From contig JAXMDC010000003.1 in the NCBI GenBank assembly GCA_046349035.1, forward strand, positions 682,001 through 746,000: a stretch of 64,000 bases of DNA. The letters are read 5' to 3'. Source of the DNA: JAXMDC01 sp046349035 (GTDB lineage Bacteria > Pseudomonadota > Alphaproteobacteria > Rhizobiales > Kaistiaceae). The position numbers and the translations under genes are program-made. Positions 34,658 to 43,474 of the stretch are shown piece by piece (within the stretch, counting starts at the first letter, position 1; each line of letters opens with the position of its first letter). The notes beneath the pieces were generated by a model. It was not told the origin of the DNA, made no database searches, and saw only the letters and a list, made by a program, of their open reading frames with translations.

Positions 34658-37097
34658 TCAGACCGTGTTGATCTGGAGCGGCTTGTGAGCCTGTGGCCGC
34701 CCATTGAGATGGTTGACAATCTGGTCGATCGAGACCGGGTAGTGATTGAACGTCACCCCCAGCGCATCGGCGATAGCCGAGGCGATGGCCGCTGACGGAC
34801 CGCCTTCGGCGGGCTCGCCGACGCCCTTCACACCGACCGGGTTCTGCGGATCGGGCATTTCGACCGCAGCCCATTGGATCTCGGCAGGAACGTCGAGGTA
34901 GCTCGGAAGCTTGGAGGCTTCGAAGCCGACCGCCGCCGGGATACCGAGCTTGGGGTCGTAGACGTGGCGTTCCAGGAACGCCATGCCGAGGCCCTGCACC
35001 GCGCCACCCTTCATCTGGTTGCCGAGGCCCATCGGATGGACGACGGTGCCGCAGTCGGCGACGGTGACGAGTTCCTTGACCTCGATCTTGCCGGTCTCGG
35101 TGTCGATCTCGACCCGCGCGAACGAAGCCACCAGACCCGGCGTCACGCCGACGCGGGGGAGGGAGTCCTTGGCGACCGCCACCAGACCGGTGCCGGCGAC
35201 GTAGCCGACCGCGCTCTTGGTGATGGCGTTGATGTCGGTCGGAACTTCCTTACCCGAGTACTTGCCGCCGAGATCGATCGCCTTCTGGGCCGCCTGGGCC
35301 ATGGTGATCGACTTGGTGGCATCGGTCTTGTGGACGACTTTCTCCTCGCCGAGATCGTAGTCTTCCGGCTTGCCGCCGAGCATCTGCGCGGCGATGTCCA
35401 GAAGCTTGGTCTTGGCGTCCATCGCCGCCACGTACATCGTGCGCGAATGGGTGGAGGTGGACAGCGAGCCGGCCTGCACCGAACTCCACGGCGTGCCCTT
35501 GCGGGAGTCGCCGCGTTCTTCCACTGTGTTCTCCCACTTGTAATTGAGGAACTCGGCGGCGACGCGTCCGATCGTCTCGTGCGAGAACGTGCCGAGGTTG
35601 CCGACGCCGGAGTGGATGTGGAGCTTGCCGTCCGGCGTGATGCGCAACAGGCCGTCGAAGCCGTTGCTGCCCGCCGAGTGGTAGCCCTGACCCACGCCGA
35701 CACCGATTACCTTGTTGCCGACCTTGGTCTTGGACAGCTTGGACTTGTTCGCCCAGTCGAACATCTGGGCGCCCTTGTCGAGAGCCTCCTTGATGAAGGC
35801 GCTGGTGACCGGGCCCTGATCCGCACCCAACTTCGAGCTCGTATCCGGCGCGTTGATCTTGCGAATCGCAACGCGGTCGATGCCGAGCTTGGCTGCAGCC
35901 TTGTCGAGGATCGGTTCGAGAGCCGTGGTGAACTGGTTCTCGCCCGGTCCGCGCTGCGGGCCCGGAGGCGGAGTGTTGGTCAGAACCGGAAGCGCCCGCC
36001 ACCGCATTGCCACCGGCTGGTAGACCAGCGAGAGCGCAGTTGCCGGCGGCGCGGAAGTCGCCCGCCCCGAGGAATGGCCCGTTCTCCTGCACGATGTAAA
36101 CATCGGCAGCGAGGATGCGGCCCTTCTCGTCGAAGCCGAGCTTGATGCGGCTCTGGAACGAGGGACGGCAAGCGCCGGCCATCGCATATTCCTCGGCGCG
36201 CGTGATGCGCAGCATCACCGGGCGGTTCAGCTTCTTCGACATGTGCGCCGGGATGGCGATGGTGTTGTACGAAGAGGCCTTGGAGCCGAAGCCACCGCCG
36301 CAGAACTCAGCGATGTAGATGAGGTCGTCCGGAGCGACGCCGATGATACGGGCGACGTTCGGCACCGAGTTCGCCTGGCTCTGCGTCGAGGCGTAGACGA
36401 CCGCTTTGTTGCCTTGCCAGTAGGCGAAGGTCGAGCGCGGCTCCATGCACTGGTGCGAGTAGCCCTGCGTCACCCATGTCTCGTCGAGGACGAGCTTGGC
36501 GTTCTTAAGCGCTGCGTCGACGTCGCCGACCGCCCATTGGTCGCCCGGCTTGCCCATCGGCAGCTTGTCGTCACCGGCCGCCACGAAGTCCGCAACGTCC
36601 CACTTCAGGGTCTGCAGATTGATCTGGCCGCCGGCCACGTTGCCGTTCGAGCGCGCATTCGGCCCGCCCGGGAACAAGCTCTCCAGCGGATCGGTCACAT
36701 GCGGCAGAACCTCGAACTCGATGTTGATCGCTTCGATCGCCTCGGCCGCCTGCAACTCTGTCTCGGCCGCCACCGCCAGGATCGGGTCGCCGACGAAGAA
36801 CACTTCGTCACGCGCCAGAATCGGCTGCTGCGGGGGCGGGAAGGGGTAGCCGGGGGTCTGCGGGTTCGGTCCCGGCAGGGTGATGTCGTTGTCGGTCAGA
36901 ATGCCGACCACGCCCGGCATCTTCAGAGCCGCGGCGACGTCGATCTTCTTGATCTTGGCGTGCGGCACCGGGGAGGTGAGCATTTTGGCGAAGACCATGC
37001 CGTCCATGCGGAAGTCTTCGGCGTATTTCGCCCGGCCGGTAACCTTCGCTTCCAGGTCACCAACCGTGAAATCCTGTCCAATCAGCCTGTAGGCCAT
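34658..37097 (-). pseudogene. Molybdopterin-binding large subunit, broken by one frameshift
   Basis: Two overlapping minus-strand frames form one protein of about 810 residues. The upstream frame carries the N-terminal half (GRAKYAEDFRMDGMVFAKML, then FCGGGFGSKASSYNTIAIPA). The downstream frame carries the C-terminal half (LVYQPVAMRWRALPVLTNTP and GVKGVGEPAEGGPSAAIASA, which includes the active-site Glu). They meet near 36030, where TGC GCT CTC must be read one base later as GCG CTC TCG CTG GTC. This is equivalent to a one-base insertion. All other family motifs are intact, so the lesion is recent or a sequencing error. The enzyme is a xanthine oxidase-family hydroxylase; the subunit make-up is closest to 4-hydroxybenzoyl-CoA reductase. 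Confidence 0.85.
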
Positions 37098-37100
37098 TGC

Positions 37101-37781
37101 TTAAGCCTCCTGCGAGGCGCGCATCACTGCACGCAGATAGGGGTCGTAGTTCCCGCACTTGCAGAGGTTGCCGGACATCGCCAGACGCACCTGATCAACC
37201 GTCGGCTTCGGGTTCTTGTTCAACAGCGCCACCGCCGACACCACCTGACCAGGCGTGCAGAAGCCGCACTGCGGCCCCATCTCGGCAATCATCGCCCGCT
37301 GAACCTTGTGCAGCTGGCCGTTCGGGCCCTCAATGCCCTCAATCGTCACCAGCTTCTTGCCGCGCACCGAATGCGTCAGCGTCGAGCAGCCATACACCGC
37401 CACGCCGTCCAGCATCACCGTGCACGCGCCGCACTCGGCGCGATCGCAGCCGACCTTGGTCCCGGTCAGACCAAGCTTGTAGCGCAGCGTCTGCTGCAGC
37501 GTCTCCTGCGGCAGCACGTCAACCCGCCGGTCAACCCCGTTCACGTTGATCGTCATCAGCCGCTCAACGGCTCCCGCCGCCTGCGCCTGCGCCTGGCCGG
37601 GCTTGCCAACCAGCACGTAGCCCGACGCCGACACCGCGACGCCCGAAGCCACAACGCCCTTGATGAAGTCACGCCGCGATGCCTTCGTCCTTCCGGCATT
37701 CGGCTGGCCATGATCGGCATGATCATGCCCGCAATTCTCTGCACGGCTCTCGCCCTGCAGCCCTACGTCACGGTCGTCCAT
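37101..37781 (-). CDS. Tat-tagged 2Fe-2S subunit of the second Mo hydroxylase
   Basis: A 226-residue protein. A His/Asp-rich leader precedes a twin-arginine signal (ASRRDFIKGVVASG, Arg36-Arg37). The two 2Fe-2S clusters are bound by Cys112, 117, 120 and 132 (GCDRAECGAC) and by Cys172, 175, 207 and 209 (CGFCTPGQ, LCKCG). Here the Tat signal is on the small subunit and the large subunit has none, the reverse of the 17823-20557 enzyme. AGGAGAGGAG precedes the ATG. It is first in the order 2Fe-2S, Mo, FAD, small membrane protein, with 3-base spacing to the Mo subunit. The signal implies the complex acts in the periplasm. Confidence 0.92.
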   Translation of the reverse strand: MDDRDVGLQGESRAENCGHDHADHGQPNAGRTKASRRDFIKGVVASGVAVSASGYVLVGKPGQAQAQAAGAVERLMTINVNGVDRRVDVLPQETLQQTLRYKLGLTGTKVGCDRAECGACTVMLDGVAVYGCSTLTHSVRGKKLVTIEGIEGPNGQLHKVQRAMIAEMGPQCGFCTPGQVVSAVALLNKNPKPTVDQVRLAMSGNLCKCGNYDPYLRAVMRASQEA

Positions 37782-37967
37782 GAGCGCTCCTCTCCTAAGG
37801 AACCCCGGTCATCCGCGGTCGTGCAAAAAAAGCCCGACCGAATCCGAGCCTGGATTTCGCCTAAATATCCTTTTTATCTGACCACAACGCGGCCGGTGCC
37901 GCAATCGTTAAGTTGGCCGACTCGCCGAATTATCTCGCTGTTTCCAATGGGATATAACGAGCCGCGG

Positions 37968-38504
37968 TCAGTGACGCGGCCCGTAGAGGTCGCGAACCTT
38001 GACGCTCAACGCGAAAGCGGATCGCATCTCCTCGGCCGTGCTCATGGCACCGAGCGCCGCGTCGCGGCACATACTGGCATCGTTTTGACCGTTGGATTGG
38101 GCTAGGTCGCACCAAGCAAAAGCGTCGATATTGCTCTGCGGCACGCCCTCCCCGAAGAAGTAGAGGGCCCCCAACATCAATTGTCCTTCCGCTTGGCCGT
38201 GCTCGGCGGCGCGGCGGAACCAGTATGCCGCCTTCACGTCATCGAGATCGACGGCAAGGCCGCGGTGGTACATGAAGCCGACCCCCTGTTCCGCCCGCGG
38301 ATCGGACTTTTCCGCCCAAGGCAACCACAGCAGCATCGCGATATGGAAATCGCCGGAATTGAAAGCACTCAGCCCAGCAATGAAGTCGTCGTTGGCGGTC
38401 CCCGCCCGCGCTTGCGGAACCGCACAAAAGCTTAGCCAAAGGCTAAGTAGGGCGAGCACCTTTGTTGTTATCTTGCTCAAGGGTCTTACCGCCATTTTGA
38501 CCAT
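37968..38504 (-). CDS. Exported Sel1-like repeat protein
   Basis: About 178 residues from ATG 38504 (GGGGAG just upstream; ATG 38495 is an alternative). A signal segment (VLALLSLWLSFCAVPQARA) precedes three Sel1-like repeats, for example AEQGVGFMYHRGLAVDLDDV, AAYWFRRAAEHGQAEGQLML and ALYFFGEGVPQSNIDAFAWC. Sel1/TPR-like solenoids mediate protein contacts in the periplasm. It lies between the molybdenum-cofactor handling genes and the Mo-hydroxylase operon on the same strand; a role in that system is possible but not shown. Confidence 0.82.
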   Translation of the reverse strand: MVKMAVRPLSKITTKVLALLSLWLSFCAVPQARAGTANDDFIAGLSAFNSGDFHIAMLLWLPWAEKSDPRAEQGVGFMYHRGLAVDLDDVKAAYWFRRAAEHGQAEGQLMLGALYFFGEGVPQSNIDAFAWCDLAQSNGQNDASMCRDAALGAMSTAEEMRSAFALSVKVRDLYGPRH

Positions 38505-38575
38505 CGCTCCCCGAACACGGCGGACAAACAATGGCACGGGCAACGACCCGGAGCAAAGAGCCCTTCGACCGCCCG

Positions 38576-39586
38576 CTAATCAACGTCGGCACGTTCGCGC
38601 GGCTCCTTGCGCGAGGCGATTTCTTTGAGGAGGCCGCCGACGCCGAGCCCGGTTAGGTCGCTGGCCGTCACTGGAACTTTGGCGAGAAGCCGCTGCAACA
38701 CCCAATCGAAGCCGTTCTCGCGGGGGCTGCGCGCGCACCCCGGCGCGCCGATCACCGGCATTGCGCCGATGTGTCCCAAGACGAGAAGGTTACCGGGGTC
38801 GACGGGAATGCCAACCTGCAGCACCTCGCCCCCCGCAGCGCGGATCGCAGCCGGAATAACATCGCCGCCGTCGGTCACGGCAGAGGCGCCAAACAAAACC
38901 AACATCTCGGCGCCGCCGACCATGCGGCCAATCGCGTCGGTCACCGCGCCCGTCTCATGAGGGACACGGATCTCGTCGGTCACTGCCGCTCCGGTCGGCG
39001 CCAGGCGCTCGTCAAGGACGCGGCGAGTCTTGTCCATGACGCTGGTCCGCAAAGAAGGGGCCGAGGTGGCAACGACGGCGACCCGCCGCAGCGCGTAGGG
39101 CGCGACGGCGATCGGCTTGGCGGTTCGACAGAGGGCCTCGGCCGCTTCGACGGCGGCGGCCGGGGCGGCGTAGGGGATGATCTTAATGGTCGCCACCATC
39201 TCGCCGACAGCTACCGGTGCGTAGGGCGACGCGGTGGCCAGTGTCAGCGCCGGATCGAGGCGGTTCAGCCGATCGACAAGCCCGCGGTCGATCAGCGCCA
39301 CGCCCGCGGCATCGGAATAGAGGTTGACCCTTCCGGTTTTGGCGCCTCGCCCCGAGAGGTGCCGCCCGGCAACCGCAGCGGCGAGGCGGGCGGCGGCTTC
39401 GTCTTCGAGGAGGTCGCCGGGGGCTGCCGTCGCCGCAGTGATCTCGGAGATACCGGCCGCGTGCAGCGCGGCGATCTCATCGCGGCCCAGGATCGTCCCC
39501 TTCTTGATCGTCGACTTGGGGAGCCGCAGGGTGTGAGCGGCAATCGAACCCAAAGCGCTTTCGACCGGGATGGACCCGAATTTCAA
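38576..39586 (-). CDS. MoeA-like molybdopterin-binding protein
   Basis: A 336-residue protein with a MoCF/MoeA-like molybdopterin-binding domain in its C-terminal half (VAVVATSAPSLRTSVMDKT; GGAEMLVLFGASAVTDGGDV). In many rhizobia and relatives the same domain is fused to a MobA/MocA-type nucleotidyltransferase of about 190 residues; that half is missing here. It overlaps the XdhC gene by 4 bases (ATGA), so it belongs to that Mo-cofactor operon. The likely task is handling or cytidylylating molybdopterin before insertion into the nearby hydroxylases (inference). Confidence 0.85.
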   Translation of the reverse strand: MKFGSIPVESALGSIAAHTLRLPKSTIKKGTILGRDEIAALHAAGISEITAATAAPGDLLEDEAAARLAAAVAGRHLSGRGAKTGRVNLYSDAAGVALIDRGLVDRLNRLDPALTLATASPYAPVAVGEMVATIKIIPYAAPAAAVEAAEALCRTAKPIAVAPYALRRVAVVATSAPSLRTSVMDKTRRVLDERLAPTGAAVTDEIRVPHETGAVTDAIGRMVGGAEMLVLFGASAVTDGGDVIPAAIRAAGGEVLQVGIPVDPGNLLVLGHIGAMPVIGAPGCARSPRENGFDWVLQRLLAKVPVTASDLTGLGVGGLLKEIASRKEPRERADVD

Positions 39587-40284
39587 GCTGCGCTCTCCAG
39601 GTTCGACGCAGCAGGGGAATGCCGGGCCTGGATAATTTCGGCCAACACGGCGACGGCGATTTCGGCCGGCGACTGGGCTTCGATATCGATGCCTATCGGG
39701 GCGTGGATGCGTGCCAGTTCGGTCTCTCCGAACCCCTTAGCGCGGAGACGGTCAAGCCTTTTGGCGTGAGTCTTGGAGCTGCCCAGAGCCCCGACGTAAA
39801 AGCATCGTGCCGCAAGTGCGGCGGCGATCGGCCCGTCATCGATCTTCGGGTCGTGTGTCAAAGCGGCCAGCGCGCAATGGCGATCGACGCCGATTCGCGG
39901 CAACGCGATGTCGGGCCACTCGGCAAAAATGGTGACGCTTGGGAATCGCTCGGTTGTAGCAAAGGCGGTTCTTGGATCGATAATGACCGGATCCAAGCCG
40001 GCGATTGCCGCCATCGGCGCGAGCGCCTGGCTGATATGAACGGCGCCGATCATGATCAAACGGGGCGGTGGGATGTGCACGGTCGCAAGGGTACGACCGT
40101 CTCCGAGAAGGCCGGAGCGGCCGGTGCGAAAGCGATCGGCAAGCTCTGGTCCCTCGGCGAGGGCAGAGAGGTCCTCGCCTTCCGTCAGCAGTCGGTTGGT
40201 GCCGGCGGTCGTGTCGGTCAGCACGATCGCCGCGACACGAGCGGCGCGGGCTTGGTTCAGCCGATTGAGGAGTTGGCTATCCAC
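39583..40284 (-). CDS. xdhC: XdhC C-terminal (Rossmann) protein
   Basis: A 233-residue protein with the XdhC Rossmann part: PRLIMIGAVHISQALAPMAA, LDPVIIDPRTAFATTERFP, ALAALTHDPKIDDGPIAAAL, YVGALGSSKTHAKRLDRL and IHAPIGIDIEAQSPAEIAV. XdhC binds molybdenum cofactor and hands it, often sulfurated, to xanthine dehydrogenase-family enzymes. The usual two-domain protein is split here: the N-terminal domain is the preceding gene, whose stop directly abuts this GTG start. The chaperone probably serves one or both Mo hydroxylases in the window. Confidence 0.92.
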   Translation of the reverse strand: MDSQLLNRLNQARAARVAAIVLTDTTAGTNRLLTEGEDLSALAEGPELADRFRTGRSGLLGDGRTLATVHIPPPRLIMIGAVHISQALAPMAAIAGLDPVIIDPRTAFATTERFPSVTIFAEWPDIALPRIGVDRHCALAALTHDPKIDDGPIAAALAARCFYVGALGSSKTHAKRLDRLRAKGFGETELARIHAPIGIDIEAQSPAEIAVAVLAEIIQARHSPAASNLESAA

Positions 40285-40608
40285 TCAGGCGACCGCCTCG
40301 ACATAGACCCTGATGCGGCCGCCGCAGGACAGCCCGACGCGCCACGCGGTCTCGTCGGCAACCCCGAATTCCAGCATGCGTGGCTTGCCCGAGCCGATTA
40401 CCTCGATGGCTTCAGCGACAACCGCGCCTTCCACGCAGCCGCCGGACACCGAACCTTCGAAGTTCCCCTCTCCGTCGATGACGAGGTGGCTGCCGACCGG
40501 GCGTGGGGCCGAACCCCATGTTTCAACCACGGTCGCCAAGGCCACGGCGCGGCCATCGGCCCGCCAACGCTCGGCTACTTTCAGAACGTCATCCTGGGAG
40601 CTGGCCAT
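40285..40608 (-). CDS. XdhC/CoxI N-terminal domain protein
   Basis: A 107-residue protein corresponding to the N-terminal XdhC_CoxI domain: LATVVETWGSAPRPVGSHLV, FEGSVSGGCVEGAVVAEA and the SCGGRIRVYVEAV end with the conserved CGG. It normally forms the first third of XdhC or CoxI. Here it is a separate gene, followed immediately by the Rossmann half, so the two products must act together. Confidence 0.92.
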   Translation of the reverse strand: MASSQDDVLKVAERWRADGRAVALATVVETWGSAPRPVGSHLVIDGEGNFEGSVSGGCVEGAVVAEAIEVIGSGKPRMLEFGVADETAWRVGLSCGGRIRVYVEAVA

Positions 40609-40712
40609 AACTGCCCTCCGTGGGTTGCCCTATTGGATAGGCATGGCCAAGCCCGCCGGCAAGGGTCGAGGATCGTCGGCAGAAGCCCCCGACGAGGTAA
40701 AAACGTCCTCCG

Positions 40713-41096
40713 TTAAGGATTTCGCGGGAACGGAATGCAGTCCTTGTCGACCTGGGAAGGGTAGCGGCGGCAGTCCCACCACATGATTTCCTTGTCGACG
40801 TTCTTACCGTAGGCGAAGGCCTCGGCCCGTACCTGGGCAGGGGAGATCGGCATCAGGTTCGGGGCATCCTTGGCGTCGAACCAGATGCCCGCGTGACAGA
40901 CTTCCTCGGACTTGCACTTAGCGCGCGCGATCTCCGTCAGATCGTCAGGATGCTTGATCGCTTTCTCATCGACGATGAGGACCCAGAAGCCTTCGCCCGC
41001 CGAGTAGCTTTGGAGCAGGGGCCCGCTCGGTTGCTTGCTGCACCCGGCGAGAGCCAAGACCGCCAACAGATAGACCACGAGCGGCGAGCCTTTCAT
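40713..41096 (-). CDS. Small lipoprotein of unknown function
   Basis: 127 residues from ATG 41096 with GGAGACA upstream. The N-terminus is a lipoprotein signal (LLAVLALAGC, lipid-attached Cys19). The mature domain has four further Cys (AKCKSEEVCHAGIWF, MWWDCRRYP, KDCIPFP), probably two disulphides, and ends KDCIPFPRNP. I do not recognise the family, and it may face either membrane. It lies upstream of the XdhC pair. Confidence 0.78.
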   Translation of the reverse strand: MKGSPLVVYLLAVLALAGCSKQPSGPLLQSYSAGEGFWVLIVDEKAIKHPDDLTEIARAKCKSEEVCHAGIWFDAKDAPNLMPISPAQVRAEAFAYGKNVDKEIMWWDCRRYPSQVDKDCIPFPRNP

Positions 41097-41166
41097 ATTG
41101 TCTCCATCATGTCTGCGAGCGTTCGTGCGGTTGGTCGGAACGTGCCTTACGAAGAAAACCCGGCGC

Positions 41167-41358
41167 CTATTGGCCGACAACGCGGGCCCATAGCTGGCGA
41201 ACCTGCGAGACGCCGGCGTCGCGAATCGCGCCCGCGACTTCCCAGTTGACGAGCGGACGCGAAGTCAGGTCGGCGCCCGGCGCGGCGTTGCTATCGTGAA
41301 CATAGGCGCCGGCGATAGTCAGCAGGGCGCCGACGACGATTCCGAATATGAAGCGCAT
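41167..41358 (-). CDS. Small membrane-anchored protein of unknown function
   Basis: A 63-residue protein with an N-terminal hydrophobic segment (MRFIFGIVVGALLTIAGAYV) and a short soluble tail (LVNWEVAGAIRDAGVSQVRQ). Similar small proteins are common in alphaproteobacteria but have no assigned role. Its ATG lies at the start of the minus-strand gene train, divergent from kup. Confidence 0.65.
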   Translation of the reverse strand: MRFIFGIVVGALLTIAGAYVHDSNAAPGADLTSRPLVNWEVAGAIRDAGVSQVRQLWARVVGQ

Positions 41359-41539
41359 CTCGGGCTCCGAGGGTTAAGACGTCGGTGATCATTAAAGCAT
41401 AAGCGCGGCGTTTTGAGATGATAGGCCCTTCGTTCGCGCCGGACACGCGTGACAGCCGGGAGGCGAAATTGCGCTTGCCAGCCGCCAGGTGTAGGAGTGG
41501 CGCCCCGCCGCTACCTCCCGCAGGCGCGCGACCAGCTAC

Positions 41540-43462
41540 ATGGTCCAACCGCATCCGTCCATGACTCCACAAGCTGCCACCGCCGACGCTCGTCCGCACG
41601 AGCCGAAGGGCGGTTTGATGGCGCTAACGGTGGGCGCAATCGGCGTCGTCTACGGCGATATCGGTACCAGCCCAATCTACGCCTTCCGGGGTGCGATCCG
41701 AGCCGCGGCAGGACCCGACGGCGCCATCACCAGGGGCGATGTCCTCGGTGTTCTCTCGCTCATCCTATGGGCGCTGATCTTGATCGTGACGATCAAATAC
41801 ATGCTCATCCTGACGCGGGCCGACAACAACGGCGAGGGGGGGTCGCTTGCCTTGATGGCGCTGGCCCAGCGGGCGCTCGGACGGGGGAGGGTATTCGTCG
41901 CTCTGCTCGGCATGGCGGCCGCCGCCCTTTTCTACGGTGACGCGATGATCACCCCGGCGCTGTCGGTCCTCTCGGCCGTCGAGGGGCTCAATGTCGCCAC
42001 CCCGGCATTCGAAGCCTATGTGGTGCCGATAACGGCAGTCATTCTGGTTGCCCTTTTCGCCGTACAATCGCGAGGGACGGCAAAGGTCGCCGCGCTGTTC
42101 GGGCCGGTGATGACGGTTTGGTTCCTCGTGCTCGCCGCCACCGGACTGGTCCACATTGTCGAGGCCCCGGAGGTTCTGCAGGCCCTCAACCCGTTGCACG
42201 GCGTTAGCTTCGTGGTCGGGCACGGGCTGCTCGGGCTGGTCGTGCTCGGGGCCGTTTTCCTGGCGGTGACCGGCGCCGAGGCGCTCTACACCGATCTCGG
42301 TCACTTCGGCCGCCGGCCGATCCAAACCGCATGGCTCGGTCTCGCCTTGCCAGCGCTGGCCCTCAACTACTGGGGCCAGGGAGCGCTTGTCCTCGGCGAT
42401 CCAGCGGCGATCGCCAACCCGTTCTTCCGTCTGGTTCCACCAGGGCTGCTGTTGCCGGTCGTCGGGTTGGCCACGGTCGCCACGATCATCGCCAGCCAGG
42501 CGGTGATCAGCGGTGCGTACTCCCTGACGCGGCAAGCCATCCAGCTCGGCCTGCTGCCTCGCCTGGAGATCCGGCACACATCGGAAACCGCCGTGGGCCA
42601 GATATACATGCCGCGCGTCAACCTTCTGCTTTTCAGCGGAGTGATGCTTCTCGTCGGCCTGTTCCGTTCGTCCGATGCGTTGGCCAGTGCCTACGGCATT
42701 GCCGTAACCGGTGCGATGGTGGTCGACGGAATCATGGCCTTTGTGGTGATCCGGCACTGGTGGCATTGGCGCTGGTACACGGCCGCAGCTCTCATTGCTC
42801 CGTTTTTCGCGCTCGAACTCGTGTTCCTGACATCGAACATGCTGAAGCTCCTTGAGGGAGCCTGGGTGCCGATGCTGCTCGCCAGCGCCATTATGCTGGT
42901 GATGGTCACCTGGCGGCGCGGCAGCCGCATCCTGGCGGAGAAGACCCGGCGGATGGAGGTGCCGCTCCGCCAACTGGTCAATTCGCTCGAAGCCAGGCCC
43001 CCGCACCGCGTGTCGGGCATGGCAATGTTCCTGACCGGCGATCCCGACTCGACCCCGACCGCTCTGCTGCACAGCCTGAAGCACTATAAGGTGCTGCACG
43101 AGCAGAACGTCATCGTCAGCGTCCACACGGCCGATCAGCCCCGCGTCGGTGCCGACGACCGGGTGCTTTACGAGGCGCTCAGCCCGACCTTCTCCCGGCT
43201 CCTCATCTCCTACGGGTTTCTCGAGACCCCCAATATCCCCAAAGCGCTGGCGGCGGCGCGCAAGCTCGGCTGGAGCTTCGACATCATGGCCACGTCGTTC
43301 TTCCTGTCGCGGCGCTCGATCCGGGCGTCGGCGCGGTCGGGCATGCCGATGTGGCAGGACAAGCTGTTCATTGCTCTGGCGCGCAGTGCCAACGATGCGA
43401 CGAGCTACTTCCAAATCCCGACGGACCGGGTGGTGGAAATCGGCACCCAGGTCACAGTCTAG
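41540..43462 (+). CDS. kup: Kup-family potassium transporter
   Basis: A 640-residue protein, normal for Kup. Twelve membrane segments are followed by a C-terminal cytoplasmic domain of about 170 residues. Family signatures are LTVGAIGVVYGDIGTSPIYAF, TIKYMLILTRADNNGEGG, DAMITPALSVLSAVEGL, GAVFLAVTGAEALYTDLGHFG and NYWGQGALVL. It imports K+ by H+ symport in the inner membrane. The start is uncertain: ATG 41540 and ATG 41561 both fit and neither has a clear ribosome-binding site. The next gene follows by 12 bases. Confidence 0.96.
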   Translation: MVQPHPSMTPQAATADARPHEPKGGLMALTVGAIGVVYGDIGTSPIYAFRGAIRAAAGPDGAITRGDVLGVLSLILWALILIVTIKYMLILTRADNNGEGGSLALMALAQRALGRGRVFVALLGMAAAALFYGDAMITPALSVLSAVEGLNVATPAFEAYVVPITAVILVALFAVQSRGTAKVAALFGPVMTVWFLVLAATGLVHIVEAPEVLQALNPLHGVSFVVGHGLLGLVVLGAVFLAVTGAEALYTDLGHFGRRPIQTAWLGLALPALALNYWGQGALVLGDPAAIANPFFRLVPPGLLLPVVGLATVATIIASQAVISGAYSLTRQAIQLGLLPRLEIRHTSETAVGQIYMPRVNLLLFSGVMLLVGLFRSSDALASAYGIAVTGAMVVDGIMAFVVIRHWWHWRWYTAAALIAPFFALELVFLTSNMLKLLEGAWVPMLLASAIMLVMVTWRRGSRILAEKTRRMEVPLRQLVNSLEARPPHRVSGMAMFLTGDPDSTPTALLHSLKHYKVLHEQNVIVSVHTADQPRVGADDRVLYEALSPTFSRLLISYGFLETPNIPKALAAARKLGWSFDIMATSFFLSRRSIRASARSGMPMWQDKLFIALARSANDATSYFQIPTDRVVEIGTQVTV

Positions 43463-43474
43463 GAGCGGCCGCCG

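Noticed and set aside
36243..38105. A plus-strand open frame of 620 residues antisense to the Mo hydroxylase genes
   Set aside because: It has no recognisable domain and lies over two well-supported minus-strand genes with Fe-S and Mo-pterin motifs.
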